Assembly (NCBI RefSeq): GCF_013008815.1
Contig: NZ_CP053097.1
Coordinates: forward strand, 496,001 to 560,000
Origin: Mycoplasma miroungirhinis
Lineage (GTDB): Bacteria; Bacillota_I; Bacilli_A; Mycoplasmatales; Metamycoplasmataceae
Length of the DNA stretch: 64,000 nucleotides
Direction: 5' to 3'
Below, piece after piece: positions 1 to 11,431 of the stretch; within the stretch, counting starts at the first letter, position 1; each line of letters opens with the position of its first letter. A model generated the notes under the pieces. That model had not been told where the DNA came from. It made no database searches and saw only the letters and a list, made by a program, of their open reading frames with translations. The translations under genes and the position numbers were made by a program.

Positions 1-308
1 AAGATGCATTAATAAATCCAGTAATGAAAGGACATTCTGAAGCTTTACAATCTCTTTCAACAGGTGAAGGGTGTTTAAGTGTTTCGGATTCATGACCAAA
101 TCAGGAAGGATATATAAAAAGATATAATCGTGTAATTATTGACGCTTATTCTTATAATGAAAGAAAAATGAAACGTTATGATGCATCTGGTTATTTAGCA
201 ATTGTTATGCAACATGAATATGATCACCTTCAAGGAAAATTATTTTTAGATCACATTGATCAAAAAGATCCTTGACATTTACCAAAGGATTTAAAGTTAG
301 TAGGTTAA
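1..308 (+). CDS. def: Peptide deformylase, 3' part
   Basis: This enzyme removes the formyl group from the N-terminal Met of nascent proteins in the cytosol. The gene enters from outside the window; the frame is set by bases 3-5. Two of the family's metal-site motifs are visible: GEGCLSV (the Cys ligand) at bases 63-83 and HEYDHLQG (two His ligands and the catalytic Glu) near bases 210-235. TGA is read as Trp twice (as in SDSWPNQ and DPWHLP). The stop TAA is at 306-308, and the next ATG starts two bases later, so the two genes are probably co-transcribed. Identification is firm; only the N-terminal part is missing. Confidence 0.95.
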
Positions 309-309
309 A

Positions 310-1359
310 ATGACATTTTTAGAATCTTTTTTAAATATTTCTAAAGGACAAAATTTCACTTTTCTTCCTATTACTATTTTTTTAATCTTATTATTTATGG
401 GTTTACTAATAGGTTTTTTAAAAAAAATTACCGCTTCTTCTGTTACATTTGTAACTGCAATTATTTCCATAATAGTTTCTATATTCTCATTTAATGCAGT
501 CTTTAAACATTTAGAAGAAATTTTTAAAGAATATTATAATGATAGTGGAATAAAAGGCGAAGATTTAAAAGCACTTTTATATACTTTATATGCATTTATA
601 ATTTTTGTTTCACTTGAAGTTTTAATAGGAATAATATATTTCTTTATTTGATTAATATTTTTAAGAAAAGTATTTCAAAAACAAAAACAAACTCAAACAT
701 TAAAAAAATCTTTATTATTCAGATTAGGAGGATCTTTAATAAGTTTAGTTGCAATTTTTCCGTTTGCAGTATTTGCATCAAATGCTTCATCGATTTTAGT
801 AAATAAAGAGGATAATTTCACTACCAAATTTTTAAAGCCATCAATTAAAGTTTTATCTAATAATCAAGGTGAAACATATGCAGGAAAAATAAAGTTACTT
901 AATGACATATTAACTTTAATAAAATCAGATAACATACCAAAATATTTTGCTGATATTTCTGATAAAGATATAGAGAATATACCTCCATTAACTGAAGAAA
1001 ATAAAGAAAAATTTGAAAATATTTTAAATAATGAATTTGTAAGTAATGCACTTGTACCAATATTTGCCAAACAAATTGGAGATAATAAACTTGATGAAAA
1101 AACACTTCAATTAGACAATGATATAAAAGATACTATTAAACAAAATATAAAAAATTATAATTTAGTGTTAAATAATCTAAATGAAGTTGGAAAACAGTCA
1201 ATAAAAAACTTTTTAGTACAATCTTTTATTACCGATGATTTAAAACAAAAATACAATAATCAAGATCAAGATACCGTTAAATTGGTTGATGAATATGCAA
1301 ACTTTTTTATAACAGAATTAACAAATAAAGAAAATATTAATACAAAAAATAATAATTAG
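310..1359 (+). CDS. CvpA-like multi-pass membrane protein
   Basis: A 349-residue protein, continuous when TGA at 649-651 is read as Trp. The first half has about four hydrophobic segments (roughly residues 18-38, 42-62, 92-118 and 140-160). The second half is a hydrophilic, Lys/Asn/Glu-rich tail of about 190 residues without recognisable motifs. The arrangement of four membrane segments with glycine-rich loops and a soluble tail resembles the CvpA (colicin V production) family, but I cannot confirm this without a profile search. It starts 1 nt after the def stop, with no separate ribosome site visible, so it is probably translationally coupled. A clear terminator follows. Confidence 0.75.
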
Positions 1360-1389
1360 TATCAAGTCTTAAATGGCTTGATATTTTTT
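1360..1389 (+). terminator. Rho-independent terminator after the CvpA-like gene
   Basis: The arms TATCAAG (1360-1366) and CTTGATA (1377-1383) enclose a 10-nt loop and are followed by a T run. This ends the def unit immediately after the stop codon. Confidence 0.8.
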
Positions 1390-1469
1390 AAAATTTTCAA
1401 ATTTAAGTCTCTATACAGCTCAAAAATACTCAATACAAGCTATTTTTAACGTTTTTTTTACTTTGAAAG

Positions 1470-1475
1470 TATAAT
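1470..1475 (+). promoter_or_regulatory. -10 box upstream of the DUF4177-like gene
   Basis: TATAAT lies 33 nt before the ATG at 1509, followed by a ribosome site AAGGAG at 1494-1499. No convincing -35 box was found, which is usual in mycoplasmas. Confidence 0.45.
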
Positions 1476-1508
1476 AATAAAAATTAAAAAAATAAGGAGA
1501 AGATATAT

Positions 1509-1763
1509 ATGTTTAAAGATCCATCTACTTTTTCACATCTTACAAATGAAAGTGATTTAAAATATGTTGTTACACAAGTAACATTAAAAGAAAAATTCTT
1601 TGGAACTGGAAGCAAAAATCTTAAAAAATTAGAATTTGTTATTAATAAACAAGCTGAAAAAGGTTATAAATTACATACAATGAGTGTTGCAACATCTCAT
1701 AGTTTAGGGTTATTCGGTGGAGATAGAATGCAAGCTACTTTAGTTTTTGAAAAAGTTGCATAA
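1509..1763 (+). CDS. DUF4177-like small protein
   Basis: An 84-residue soluble protein. The segment LKYVVTQVTLKEKFFGTG followed by KNLKKLEFVINKQAEKGYKL matches the DUF4177 pattern: a beta strand with Lys-Glu-Lys-Phe-Phe, a helix, then a Glu-Lys-Gly-Tyr/Trp turn. The biochemical role of this family is unknown to me. It has a strong AAGGAG site 9 nt before the ATG, its own -10 box and a following terminator, so it is probably a well-expressed monocistronic gene. The start is well supported. Confidence 0.8.
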   Translation: MFKDPSTFSHLTNESDLKYVVTQVTLKEKFFGTGSKNLKKLEFVINKQAEKGYKLHTMSVATSHSLGLFGGDRMQATLVFEKVA

Positions 1764-1771
1764 TTTTATAC

Positions 1772-1797
1772 AAGCACATATTTATGTGCTTTTTTTT
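1772..1797 (+). terminator. Terminator after the DUF4177-like gene
   Basis: AAGCACATA (1772-1780) pairs with TATGTGCTT (1783-1791), allowing for a small loop, and is followed by eight T. This is a strong intrinsic terminator. Confidence 0.85.
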
Positions 1798-1807
1798 ATG
1801 CAAAATA

Positions 1808-1831
1808 TAAAAAAATGTGATTGTCATCACA
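1808..1831 (-). terminator. Terminator after tdk
   Basis: On the minus strand TGTGAT/ATCACA (1826-1831 with 1816-1821) enclose a 4-nt loop, followed by a run of T. It lies 15 nt past the tdk stop. Confidence 0.7.
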
Positions 1832-1845
1832 ATTTCTTTTTTATC

Positions 1846-2415
1846 TTATATTCGTTCTTTCATTCCTTTAATATGACATTTTCTACAACGAGCTTCATAG
1901 TTAGAAGTATTGTCTAATAATAAAACGCTATTATCTTGGGTTTTTCTGTAAGAACAACTTGCTAAATTATGACAAACAACACAAATTGCATTTAATTTAG
2001 TTACTCTTTCTGCAAGTGATAAAATTTGAGCTATATTTTCAAAAGGTTGTCTTAAATAATCTTGATCTAAACCACTAACTATTATTAAATATCCTTTGTT
2101 AGCTAAATCATCAACTATATTAACTATATCATTACTAAAAAAATTTGCTTCATCGATTGCAATAGCATTAATTTTATCATCAATTAAACTATATATTTCA
2201 TTAATATCTTTTAAAACAATCGTGTGATGCTCGGTTCCTGCTCTGGATACAATTTTAGAACTACTAAATCTTGTATCAAATGCTGGTTTAATGACAAGAA
2301 TTTTATATTTTGCATATTCTAAAATCCTGATTCTTCTTAATAATTCTTCACTTTTACCACTAAACATTGGTCCTGTTATAACTTCTATCATTCCATTTGA
2401 AAATTTATTATACAT
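1846..2415 (-). CDS. tdk: Thymidine kinase
   Basis: Phosphorylates thymidine to dTMP with ATP in the cytosol. This salvage step is needed in a cell that makes nucleotides from imported nucleosides. The 189-residue protein has Walker A GPMFSGKSEELLRR (about residues 15-28), a Walker B-like AIAIDEANFF, the substrate-binding segment GLDQDYLRQPF, and four zinc-binding Cys (CVVC near 140 and CRKC near the C-terminus). This is the type II TK1-like architecture and length. It is the last gene of the minus-strand block and is followed by a terminator. The nucleoside-type ABC importer at 26-32 kb is a plausible functional partner. Confidence 0.96.
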   Translation of the reverse strand: MYNKFSNGMIEVITGPMFSGKSEELLRRIRILEYAKYKILVIKPAFDTRFSSSKIVSRAGTEHHTIVLKDINEIYSLIDDKINAIAIDEANFFSNDIVNIVDDLANKGYLIIVSGLDQDYLRQPFENIAQILSLAERVTKLNAICVVCHNLASCSYRKTQDNSVLLLDNTSNYEARCRKCHIKGMKERI

Positions 2416-2505
2416 ATTTCTCCTGCTTAAATAAAAACAACTAAGTAGTTGCTTTAATTTGTATCTAATTAATTTATAAAGATTTTACTATTTATTATTT
2501 GTATC

Positions 2506-3402
2506 TTATACTTTTTGTGCTATTAATTTAGGTTCAAAAAGTAGATGTTGTATTTCATTATTATCAATATCAATAGAAATTAAAAATTTAAATTGTTTGA
2601 TTTTTAAATTATTAAGTTTAGTGCTTGAAATGACATTATTGAGTTTATCAAAATAATTTTTTAAAATTAAATCATTAAATTTATAATAATCTAAACTTTG
2701 AATATTTACATAAATTGCATCAAAGCTAAAATGATCCACTAATTCTAAAAACTTGTCTAAAAGAAATAATTTATCATCTTTATAATTTAAAATAAAATTA
2801 GTAATATCAATTTCAAATTCTTGATGCTTTTTAATATTTGTATGTGTATAAACTCCATTAATCGGATTTTGAATGTGTTTTGAATTATCATCATTACTTG
2901 TTTTTTGTAATGAAGAAATTATACTATCAACTTCTTTATTAATTTCAATGTTATTAACTGATTTTATTTTTTCAATTTTGTTTTGGAATTCTTCTTTATT
3001 TTTAGGTTCATTAAATAACACATTTTTAAATTCTTTTTCAATATTTGTCCCTTTAAAATAAGGTATTAATGTATATTTAAAAATGTTTTCAAAATCATTT
3101 GCAATGTTAGATTTTAATTTATAAACTTGGGAAGTATTGATTAAATCCACAGGTTGTGATTTAAATTCTATTTCATTATTAATTTCTTTAGGTAGTTCAA
3201 TTTTTAAATCATTTAAATTTTGGGCATCAATTGTTCCTTCTTTTATAGTGTTTTTAGTATATTGTTCTTTTTTGATATTAGTTAAAACAATAGGCACTAT
3301 AATAATTGCAATAAAACAGCTTAATAACCCAGTTAACATTAAATAAGAAAACTTAAAAAAACGAGAATTTTTATGCTTATTAGGAGTTAAATTTTTTTTC
3401 AT
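2506..3402 (-). CDS. Membrane-anchored hypothetical protein
   Basis: A 298-residue protein I do not recognise. A basic N-terminus (Lys/Asn/His) precedes one hydrophobic segment at residues 19-41. The remaining 250 residues are hydrophilic and rich in Lys, Asn and Ile, so they should lie outside the membrane. A Cys at residue 29 inside the hydrophobic segment (LLSC) is followed by more hydrophobic residues, so it is a poor lipobox; a signal anchor is more likely. There is no ribosome site. A perfect TATAAT ends exactly 6 nt before the ATG, suggesting a leaderless transcript. The gene may be separate from the upstream kinase-like pair. Confidence 0.7.
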   Translation of the reverse strand: MKKNLTPNKHKNSRFFKFSYLMLTGLLSCFIAIIIVPIVLTNIKKEQYTKNTIKEGTIDAQNLNDLKIELPKEINNEIEFKSQPVDLINTSQVYKLKSNIANDFENIFKYTLIPYFKGTNIEKEFKNVLFNEPKNKEEFQNKIEKIKSVNNIEINKEVDSIISSLQKTSNDDNSKHIQNPINGVYTHTNIKKHQEFEIDITNFILNYKDDKLFLLDKFLELVDHFSFDAIYVNIQSLDYYKFNDLILKNYFDKLNNVISSTKLNNLKIKQFKFLISIDIDNNEIQHLLFEPKLIAQKV

Positions 3403-3408
3403 AAAATT

Positions 3409-3414
3409 ATTATA
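3409..3414 (-). promoter_or_regulatory. -10 box giving a probable leaderless start (2506-3402 gene)
   Basis: TATAAT on the minus strand with only 6 nt before the ATG (3402). Transcription normally starts about 6-7 nt after the -10 box, so it would begin at or next to the A of ATG. Confidence 0.5.
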
Positions 3415-3441
3415 ATATATTTATGAATAGAAAAATTTAAT

Positions 3442-4881
3442 TTAAATTTTTGGTTCTAGAATATAAAATAAGTCATAAATTCTCTTTTTATTAATATTTG
3501 ACAAAAACTCATCATCTAGCTTACTTTTATTAATTAAATACGCAACAAAATTAACGATAATTCTGTATTTAATAAAGTTATCTGGTCTACTTATTTGATA
3601 AGTTTTTCAAAATAAGTTTTCTTGTTGATTATTTCATTGCATATTTTCAAACAAAATAGCAATATCAATAAAAGGATCGTTTTTTGTTGCTTTATCTCAA
3701 CCCATTAAAAAAATATTTTGCTTTTTAGTAAAAAAGATTGTATTTATTGATAAATTATTATGACAATTACAAGTTGCTTTTAATCTAAACATTCATTTAT
3801 AAATTTTATATAACATTTTATCATTAAAATCTTGATGAATATTTTTAGTACCAACTAAATGAATTAAGTTTTTTAATCATTTTTTAATATCATATTTAGG
3901 AAATTCCACTTTAGAAGTATGTAAAATTTTCATAGCTCTTGCCAAAGCTCTAATTTTTACATTATCCAATGTTAATATTTCATTTCTTTCCATTCATTTT
4001 CAAATGATTACTTTTTCATCTTCATATACATAAGGTGGGACAAAATAAAAATTATCTAGTTGTTTTATTTCTAGTTGTGTTGTAAAATTATATTTATTTT
4101 TTTGAAAGATAAAATATGAACTATAATTATACTTTTTAGTTTGATAAGGGTTCATAGATCTTTGTAACTGTTGAATAGGAATTTTTTGATGTTCATAGAA
4201 TTGTATAAATTTTGCTTTTAAGTATTTTTTAATAATATAAACATAATTATCAAATTTTTTTAGATCTAAATTAAACTCTTTAATCAAGATATTTTTGTCT
4301 ATACCTAAATTAATATAAGCCATAACAGGATCCATATATTTAGAATTTAATGAACAATTTGCAAAATCAATGATTTTTATTTTTCCGTATTTATTTACTA
4401 AAATATTAGATCTTTTAATATTATTATGACTAAAAACTAATTCATCATTACTATATTTTTTAACAATATCATCAAATAAAGAATCATCTATTTTATTTAA
4501 ATATCAATTAAATTCATTTAGTGAGATATCTATTTTTTGTAATTCTTTAATTTCAGAGATAATGTTTTTAGTAATAACCTTATCAATATTAACAGTTGTT
4601 AAATTATTACCAAAAAATCATTTCTTTATTAAATAACCATCTTTGTAGAATAAAAAATCATCAAATGAATTAGCAATGATTTCTTCGTGAGTTAAATTAA
4701 TATTTTCTAGCTTAGGAATCCTAATTTGAACTGTAGTATTTTTATACTTTGCTTGATAAGTTTTGTTATGAAAAGATTCATAAACAAAATAAACATCTGA
4801 TATTTTTGCACTAATAATAGAACCAAATACTGATTTTAATTTCCCTAATAATTTATTTAATTCTAATTCATTGATTTTCAT
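3442..4881 (-). CDS. Tandem fusion of two degenerate choline-kinase-fold domains
   Basis: A 479-residue protein, continuous when several TGA are read as Trp. It contains two copies of the choline kinase/aminoglycoside phosphotransferase C-lobe. Copy 1 has SHNNIKRSNILVN at residues 151-163 and IDFANCS at 171-177. Copy 2 has CHNNLSINTIFF at 373-384 and MGWDKATKNDPFIDIA at 393-408. Active family members have H-N/G-D in the first motif, and the adjacent gene has HND. Here the catalytic Asp is Asn in both copies (154 and 376), so catalysis is doubtful. The ATG lies 4 nt after the stop of the upstream HND-type gene, so they are probably co-transcribed. Inference: a pseudokinase partner or regulator of the neighbour, or a divergent enzyme. 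Confidence 0.75.
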
Positions 4882-4885
4882 TTTA

Positions 4886-5629
4886 TTATTCTCGTTTCAT
4901 AGATTTTAGCTTTTCAAAATATGGATCAATTTTATTTAAACAATGAGTTTCATCAAAAGGTTTTTTGTCTTGTTTGTTTACTCACAAAACTACTAAATAA
5001 TTAACCAAAATTCTATGAATATGTAAAATATATGGACTAAAATCATCTCCATAACCTTCTAAAAAAACTTGCATTTGTTGTTCATTTAGATTTTGTGATT
5101 CTATAAAATAAGCTAAATCAAAATGAATATCACCCATAGTAGCATATTCTCAATCGAGTAAATAAATTTTATTTGTGTGATCTTGCTGAATGAAATTAGC
5201 TAAAATTACATCATTATGACAAGGTGCTGATGTATCAACGTTTTTTAAAAATAAATTAATTTTTTTGTAGTATTTATCTAATACAGGAATTTTTAATCCT
5301 TTATCGTGAATTATTTTACGATAAACTTTAAATCGTCTTGCTAAATTATTAGGAGGTAATTTAATTTTTGAATTATGTAATGTTATTAACAACTTACCTG
5401 CTGCTTTTAAAAAATCATCATCTAATTTAGGTGTTTTACCATTTATAAAATTTGTTACTAAATATTCTTTATTATCTTCAATAGCACCAGGATAAAAATC
5501 AAAAACATTTAGATCTTTATAATTAACTGCGTGATTGAATCCTTCATAAATTTTTTTTTTAATGAAATGATTGTTTTGTGAATCCAAAAAGACTTCGTTA
5601 GTAAATCCCTGCTGTTGGTATTTTTCCAT
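4886..5629 (-). CDS. Choline/ethanolamine kinase-like phosphotransferase (LicA type)
   Basis: A 247-residue protein with the catalytic motif CHNDVILANF at residues 137-146 (His138, Asn139, Asp140, Asn145) and a metal-site motif LLDWEYATMGDIHFDLAYF at 157-175. These fit the choline kinase/APH fold and resemble LicA-like choline kinases. The likely reaction is ATP-dependent phosphorylation of choline or a similar small alcohol or sugar; the substrate cannot be read from sequence. The N-lobe is short, which is usual for mycoplasma members. AAAGGAAA precedes the ATG. A probable terminator separates it from gyrB, and a degenerate double-length paralog follows 4 nt later. Confidence 0.8.
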
Positions 5630-5654
5630 ATTTTCCTTTCATTATAATACATAA

Positions 5655-5681
5655 CAAAATTGACAAATAATTTTGTCAATT

Positions 5682-5683
<2 letters not shown>
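5655..5683 (-). terminator. Hairpin after gyrB
   Basis: ATTGACAAA (5659-5667) pairs with TTTGTCAAT (5672-5680) around a 4-nt loop. On the minus strand it is followed by TTTT. It starts at the gyrB stop codon. The T run is short, so termination may be partial. Confidence 0.65.
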
Positions 5684-7643
<1,960 letters not shown>

Positions 7644-7704
7644 AAAACCTCACTTATATATAAATTTTACTCTAAAACATTCTCTTTTTAATAAATAAAT
7701 TTAT

Positions 7705-7738
7705 TAAAAAAAATCAAAAACACTTTTGTGTCTTTGAT
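7705..7738 (-). terminator. Terminator after lemA
   Basis: On the minus strand, ATCAAAGACAC (7728-7738) pairs with GTGTTTTTGAT (7713-7723) around a 4-nt loop and is followed by a run of about eight T. It is strong and separates lemA from gyrB. Confidence 0.85.
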
Positions 7739-7751
7739 AATTTTCAATATC

Positions 7752-8414
7752 TTATAAAGAAGATGTATCAACGTCTTGTCTTTCAGTTTCTGAAGCTGTA
7801 AAAAATGGTAAATTATATAATTTCATATTACTTGCAATAACAATGGCAGGGAAAGTATAAAGTGAAGAATTGAAATCATTTACTCTTGCATTATAAATTC
7901 TTCTAGCTGCATAAATTTCATCTTCTTGCAGCACAACTTCAGTTGAAAATTGTAAATATAATTCACTTGCTTTTAAGTCTGGATATTGTTCAAAAGTAAT
8001 TTTAAGCCCATTGGTAATATTGTCTAAAAGTGTTTGTTGTTTTTGTAAACCATTAATATGATCATCAGTTGTTTCTTTAATTTGTGAACGATATTTTGTG
8101 ATTTGTTCTAATAATTCTTTTTCATGAGTTTTGTAACTTTTAACTGAATCCATCATTTTTAATAATGTAGCACGACGTTTAGCTTGAGCTGCTTGTATAG
8201 TTGAAGACGCTTGTTGAACTACAACTTGCTTGCTATTAAAATTATTTTTATATTTAACAGGTAAAATTCAAATAAAACCTAATGTAGGAATTGTACATAA
8301 TAATAAAACAAAATAGTATATTATTTTTTGTAATTTTGATGCTTTTGCCGCTTGAATGGTATTATCTACATTAATTGCCACAGTTTGTTGTTCGTTTCTT
8401 GAATCAAATAACAT
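7752..8414 (-). CDS. lemA: LemA family protein
   Basis: A 220-residue protein with one N-terminal membrane segment (about residues 33-55, including LLLCTIPTLGFIWILP) and a long helical domain ending in the LemA hallmarks FSTEVVLQEDEIYAARRIYNARVNDFNSSLYTFP (residues about 160-193). The N-terminus is slightly longer than in many LemA proteins. LemA is a membrane-anchored four-helix protein of poorly known role, often found beside DUF3137 or other stress-related membrane genes. AAGGAG lies 4 nt before the ATG. It follows the 627-residue membrane protein at 8458-10341 by 43 nt in the same orientation. Confidence 0.93.
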
Positions 8415-8457
8415 AATTACTCCTTAATTTAATACAATAATATTATATATTTTTTAA

Positions 8458-10341
8458 TTATATATTATTTATAAATGATAACATTTCTAATGTAATATTT
8501 TTTGGAATTGCATTAGGTTCATTAATAAATACAAAGACACCTTCTGAATCAATTTCTAATGAATAAAATTTACGGTATTCTTTAAATAAATTGTTGAAAT
8601 CCTTAATAATTTCGATTGCGTCATTTAATCTGTCAGAATCATCATTTAGATTAAAGTTTCAGTATAATTTGTGTTGTGAAACAGTATAAATTAGCTGTTT
8701 GTCCTTAGTTTCATAAATTGACATTGCATCATCTTTATCATTTATAAGTGAGTTTATAAATTGTTCATCTTTTAGTTTAAAATTTGGACTAAAGATAATA
8801 GTTTTACTTTCTGAGAATTTAATGTAATCATCATAATAAACATCAACTGAAACTCAACCAGCTTTTGAATCTACTTTAACAGTTTTAATTTTTTCTTCTA
8901 TATATCAACTTCATTGTTCTAAATTAATAAAATGAATTCCATTACCAACAATTTCTTTTTTAAATGAATCATAAATACAGTCTCTAGCTGGTTCTTCAGT
9001 TTTAAGTGTAAAATATTTATTTTTATTTAATTTATTAATAAAAAATAAATCATTTTGTATTTCGCTAGCTTTATTTTCAATATTTTGCTTATCAGAATAA
9101 TCAAATGAAAATTGTTTATTTTCAGTATATGTTTCACTAGCTAAATATTTATTTAAAAATACTAATGTTAGGTTTGAAATTATATCTTCAATATAGGTAT
9201 ATATATGATATATTATTTCTTTTTTAATATCATCTATTGATAAAGTTTCAGGGTCTTTTGAAGAAACTAAATTTAAAAATCATTGTGAAGTATTTTTTAA
9301 AACATTATTATAATATTTATAGTTTTTATTATAAACTATAAATCCAGTAGAAGTTTTTTCAAAATGGGGATTAAATATATTTAATGGTTTTGCATAGTCA
9401 TATCATTTAATATAGTTATTTTGGGTTATTAATTGAAAGAAATTAACAAAACTTAATTCATCGTTGTAAGCAAAATTATATTTTGTATAAATGTCTTTAT
9501 TTTCTAAAATAAATTTATTTTTATTAATTAATTTTTTAAGTTCTTTTTGCGGTAAAGTTTGAATTGAACGGAAAGTTAATTGAGGTAAATAATTAGTTAG
9601 ATATATAGTTAAATGTGTTTGATTTAAATTGGGAACAGGATGAGAATAATAAGCTATAACAGTTTGTTTATATATTTTTCCATCAGCAGTATAAGCTACA
9701 ACTCTTGAACCAGAATATTGTTGAATGGAGTAATTTATATTATAAAAATCTACATCATAAAAAAAGTTATTTCTAATGTCATATTTTTCAATATGTCTAA
9801 AAAATGTTGGGGTTTGAGAATTTTTAATTTGTATATTGTTTAAAACTTCATTAAAATCATTGTTATTAACTTTATAAATTCCCATTTCAGCTAAAACGAA
9901 TTTCTTTACATCATTTAATGAAAAAGAATTAAAAATTTTATATAAAAGTTTTTGTTTGTCTCTTTTTAAACCATCTATAATCATTTCTTCATTTCTTGAA
10001 AAAGAATAAAACTCTTTTAAAACTTTTTTATTTTTTTGATAAATTTTTCAAAATGCAAAACCGATTAAAAAGAAAAATAAAACAAAAATTACAGAGTTAG
10101 CAAAATCTTTTCATTTCACAGATAAACTTTTTTCTTTTTTTGCTATATCTTCACGATGCATTTTAATTTGTTTTAATTTTAATTCCACTTTTGCATCAAT
10201 TTTATCATTTATTTGTTTATATCTTAATTCTAAAAATTTATCAACATATGTGTATATTTCATATACTGTTTTTTCATAAAAATTCTTTATTGGATCTACA
10301 CTTATGTAATCATAAGAAACACTAGCTTTTTTATCTTCCAT
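8458..10341 (-). CDS. Anchored coiled-coil protein beside lemA (possible DUF3137 type)
   Basis: A 627-residue protein, continuous through several TGA-Trp codons. Residues 1-80 are hydrophilic with a charged, probably coiled-coil stretch at about 40-75. One membrane segment follows (about 81-97), then a large soluble domain with no motif I can name. DUF3137 proteins are frequent LemA neighbours and also combine membrane segments with a large domain, so this is a reasonable but unproven guess. The ATG overlaps the 3' end of the upstream membrane gene by 11 bp, and lemA follows, suggesting one operon (RNase J-like, FtsK-N-like, this gene, lemA). Confidence 0.7.
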
Positions 10342-11431
10342 ACTTATTTCCTTTATTTGAATCTAGATTTAAATCTTCTTCATCTTTTATAAGAGAAAAT
10401 CTTTTTTGTTTTTTAACCTCATTGTCTACTTTATTTTGTGTATAGTTTTCAAATTCATTAGATGTTATAAATGTATTATTATTTTTATTATTTTGATTTG
10501 CAATTAAATTAGCTTGAATAAATGAATGTTCTTTAGTGACATCATTAAACATAGCATTATTATTTTTTTTCTTTATATTATTTATTTCAAATTCTGTTGT
10601 ATCAAATGGATTATCATCTAAATAGTTAATATTTACTTCATCTGAAGCAGTTTTTTCTTCATAATTGTCTAATTTATTTAATCAATTTTCTTCTTCAACA
10701 TTTATATTTGCACTTCATAATTCTTGATTTTCATTTTTTTGATTAACTTTTAACTTATTCTTCGGAATAAATTTCGAATAATTGTTGTTTTTACTTTTAG
10801 CTGATATTCTTTTATTTTTAAAAAATGAAAATAAATTTAATTTCTCGTTAGGTATAAAAAATATTATGATAGAAAAAATAAATAAAATTATAGAAATAAT
10901 AATTGCTAAAATTTGACTACCTAAACTGCTTAAAATAGCAAATATAAAAGTAGATAATATTCCCGCTGTAAATTTATTAGGCAATGATGCAATACTTACA
11001 TTCTTAGTTGAATAATCAATAAACCAATCATTAAAAATTTGTGGAAAATTATTACCCGCTGATGTAACATGAGCATAATAAGATACATTATAAATCATTC
11101 CACCAAAAATAGTAACTATACATATAAAGATAAGATAGCGTTTAAACGAAAAGAAAAAATGTTTAAATTTAAACTCGCCATCTCAATCAAAAATTTTCAT
11201 CACAGATAATAAAATAATTGCTGAATAGAAAAATGATGAATTAAAACCAAATAATGCACCAGATGTATATGAATGAATAGTAGTTAAAACAATAACATTA
11301 AAAAATGAAATAATTCAAAAGAAAAGAGTAACTAGAATAACAATACTAAAAACAAAAAATGATTGATTTCAAAATTTGATTTTTTTGATTTTAGTTGCAT
11401 GTTTATTTTTAAATAAATTATTAAATTTCAT
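10331..11431 (-). CDS. Four-TM membrane protein resembling the FtsK N-terminal domain
   Basis: A 366-residue protein. Residues 1-190 hold four or five hydrophobic segments, including one near 25-50, a pair near 60-110, and a glycine-containing pair with KFTAGILSTFIFAILSSLG. The remainder is a hydrophilic linker rich in Asn, Lys, Asp and Glu. This layout, and the loop between the last two membrane segments, look like the N-terminal anchor and linker of FtsK/SpoIIIE. No RecA-type ATPase motor follows: the protein stops and the next frame encodes an unrelated protein. It overlaps both neighbours by 11 bp, so coding is firm while the family is tentative. Confidence 0.65.
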
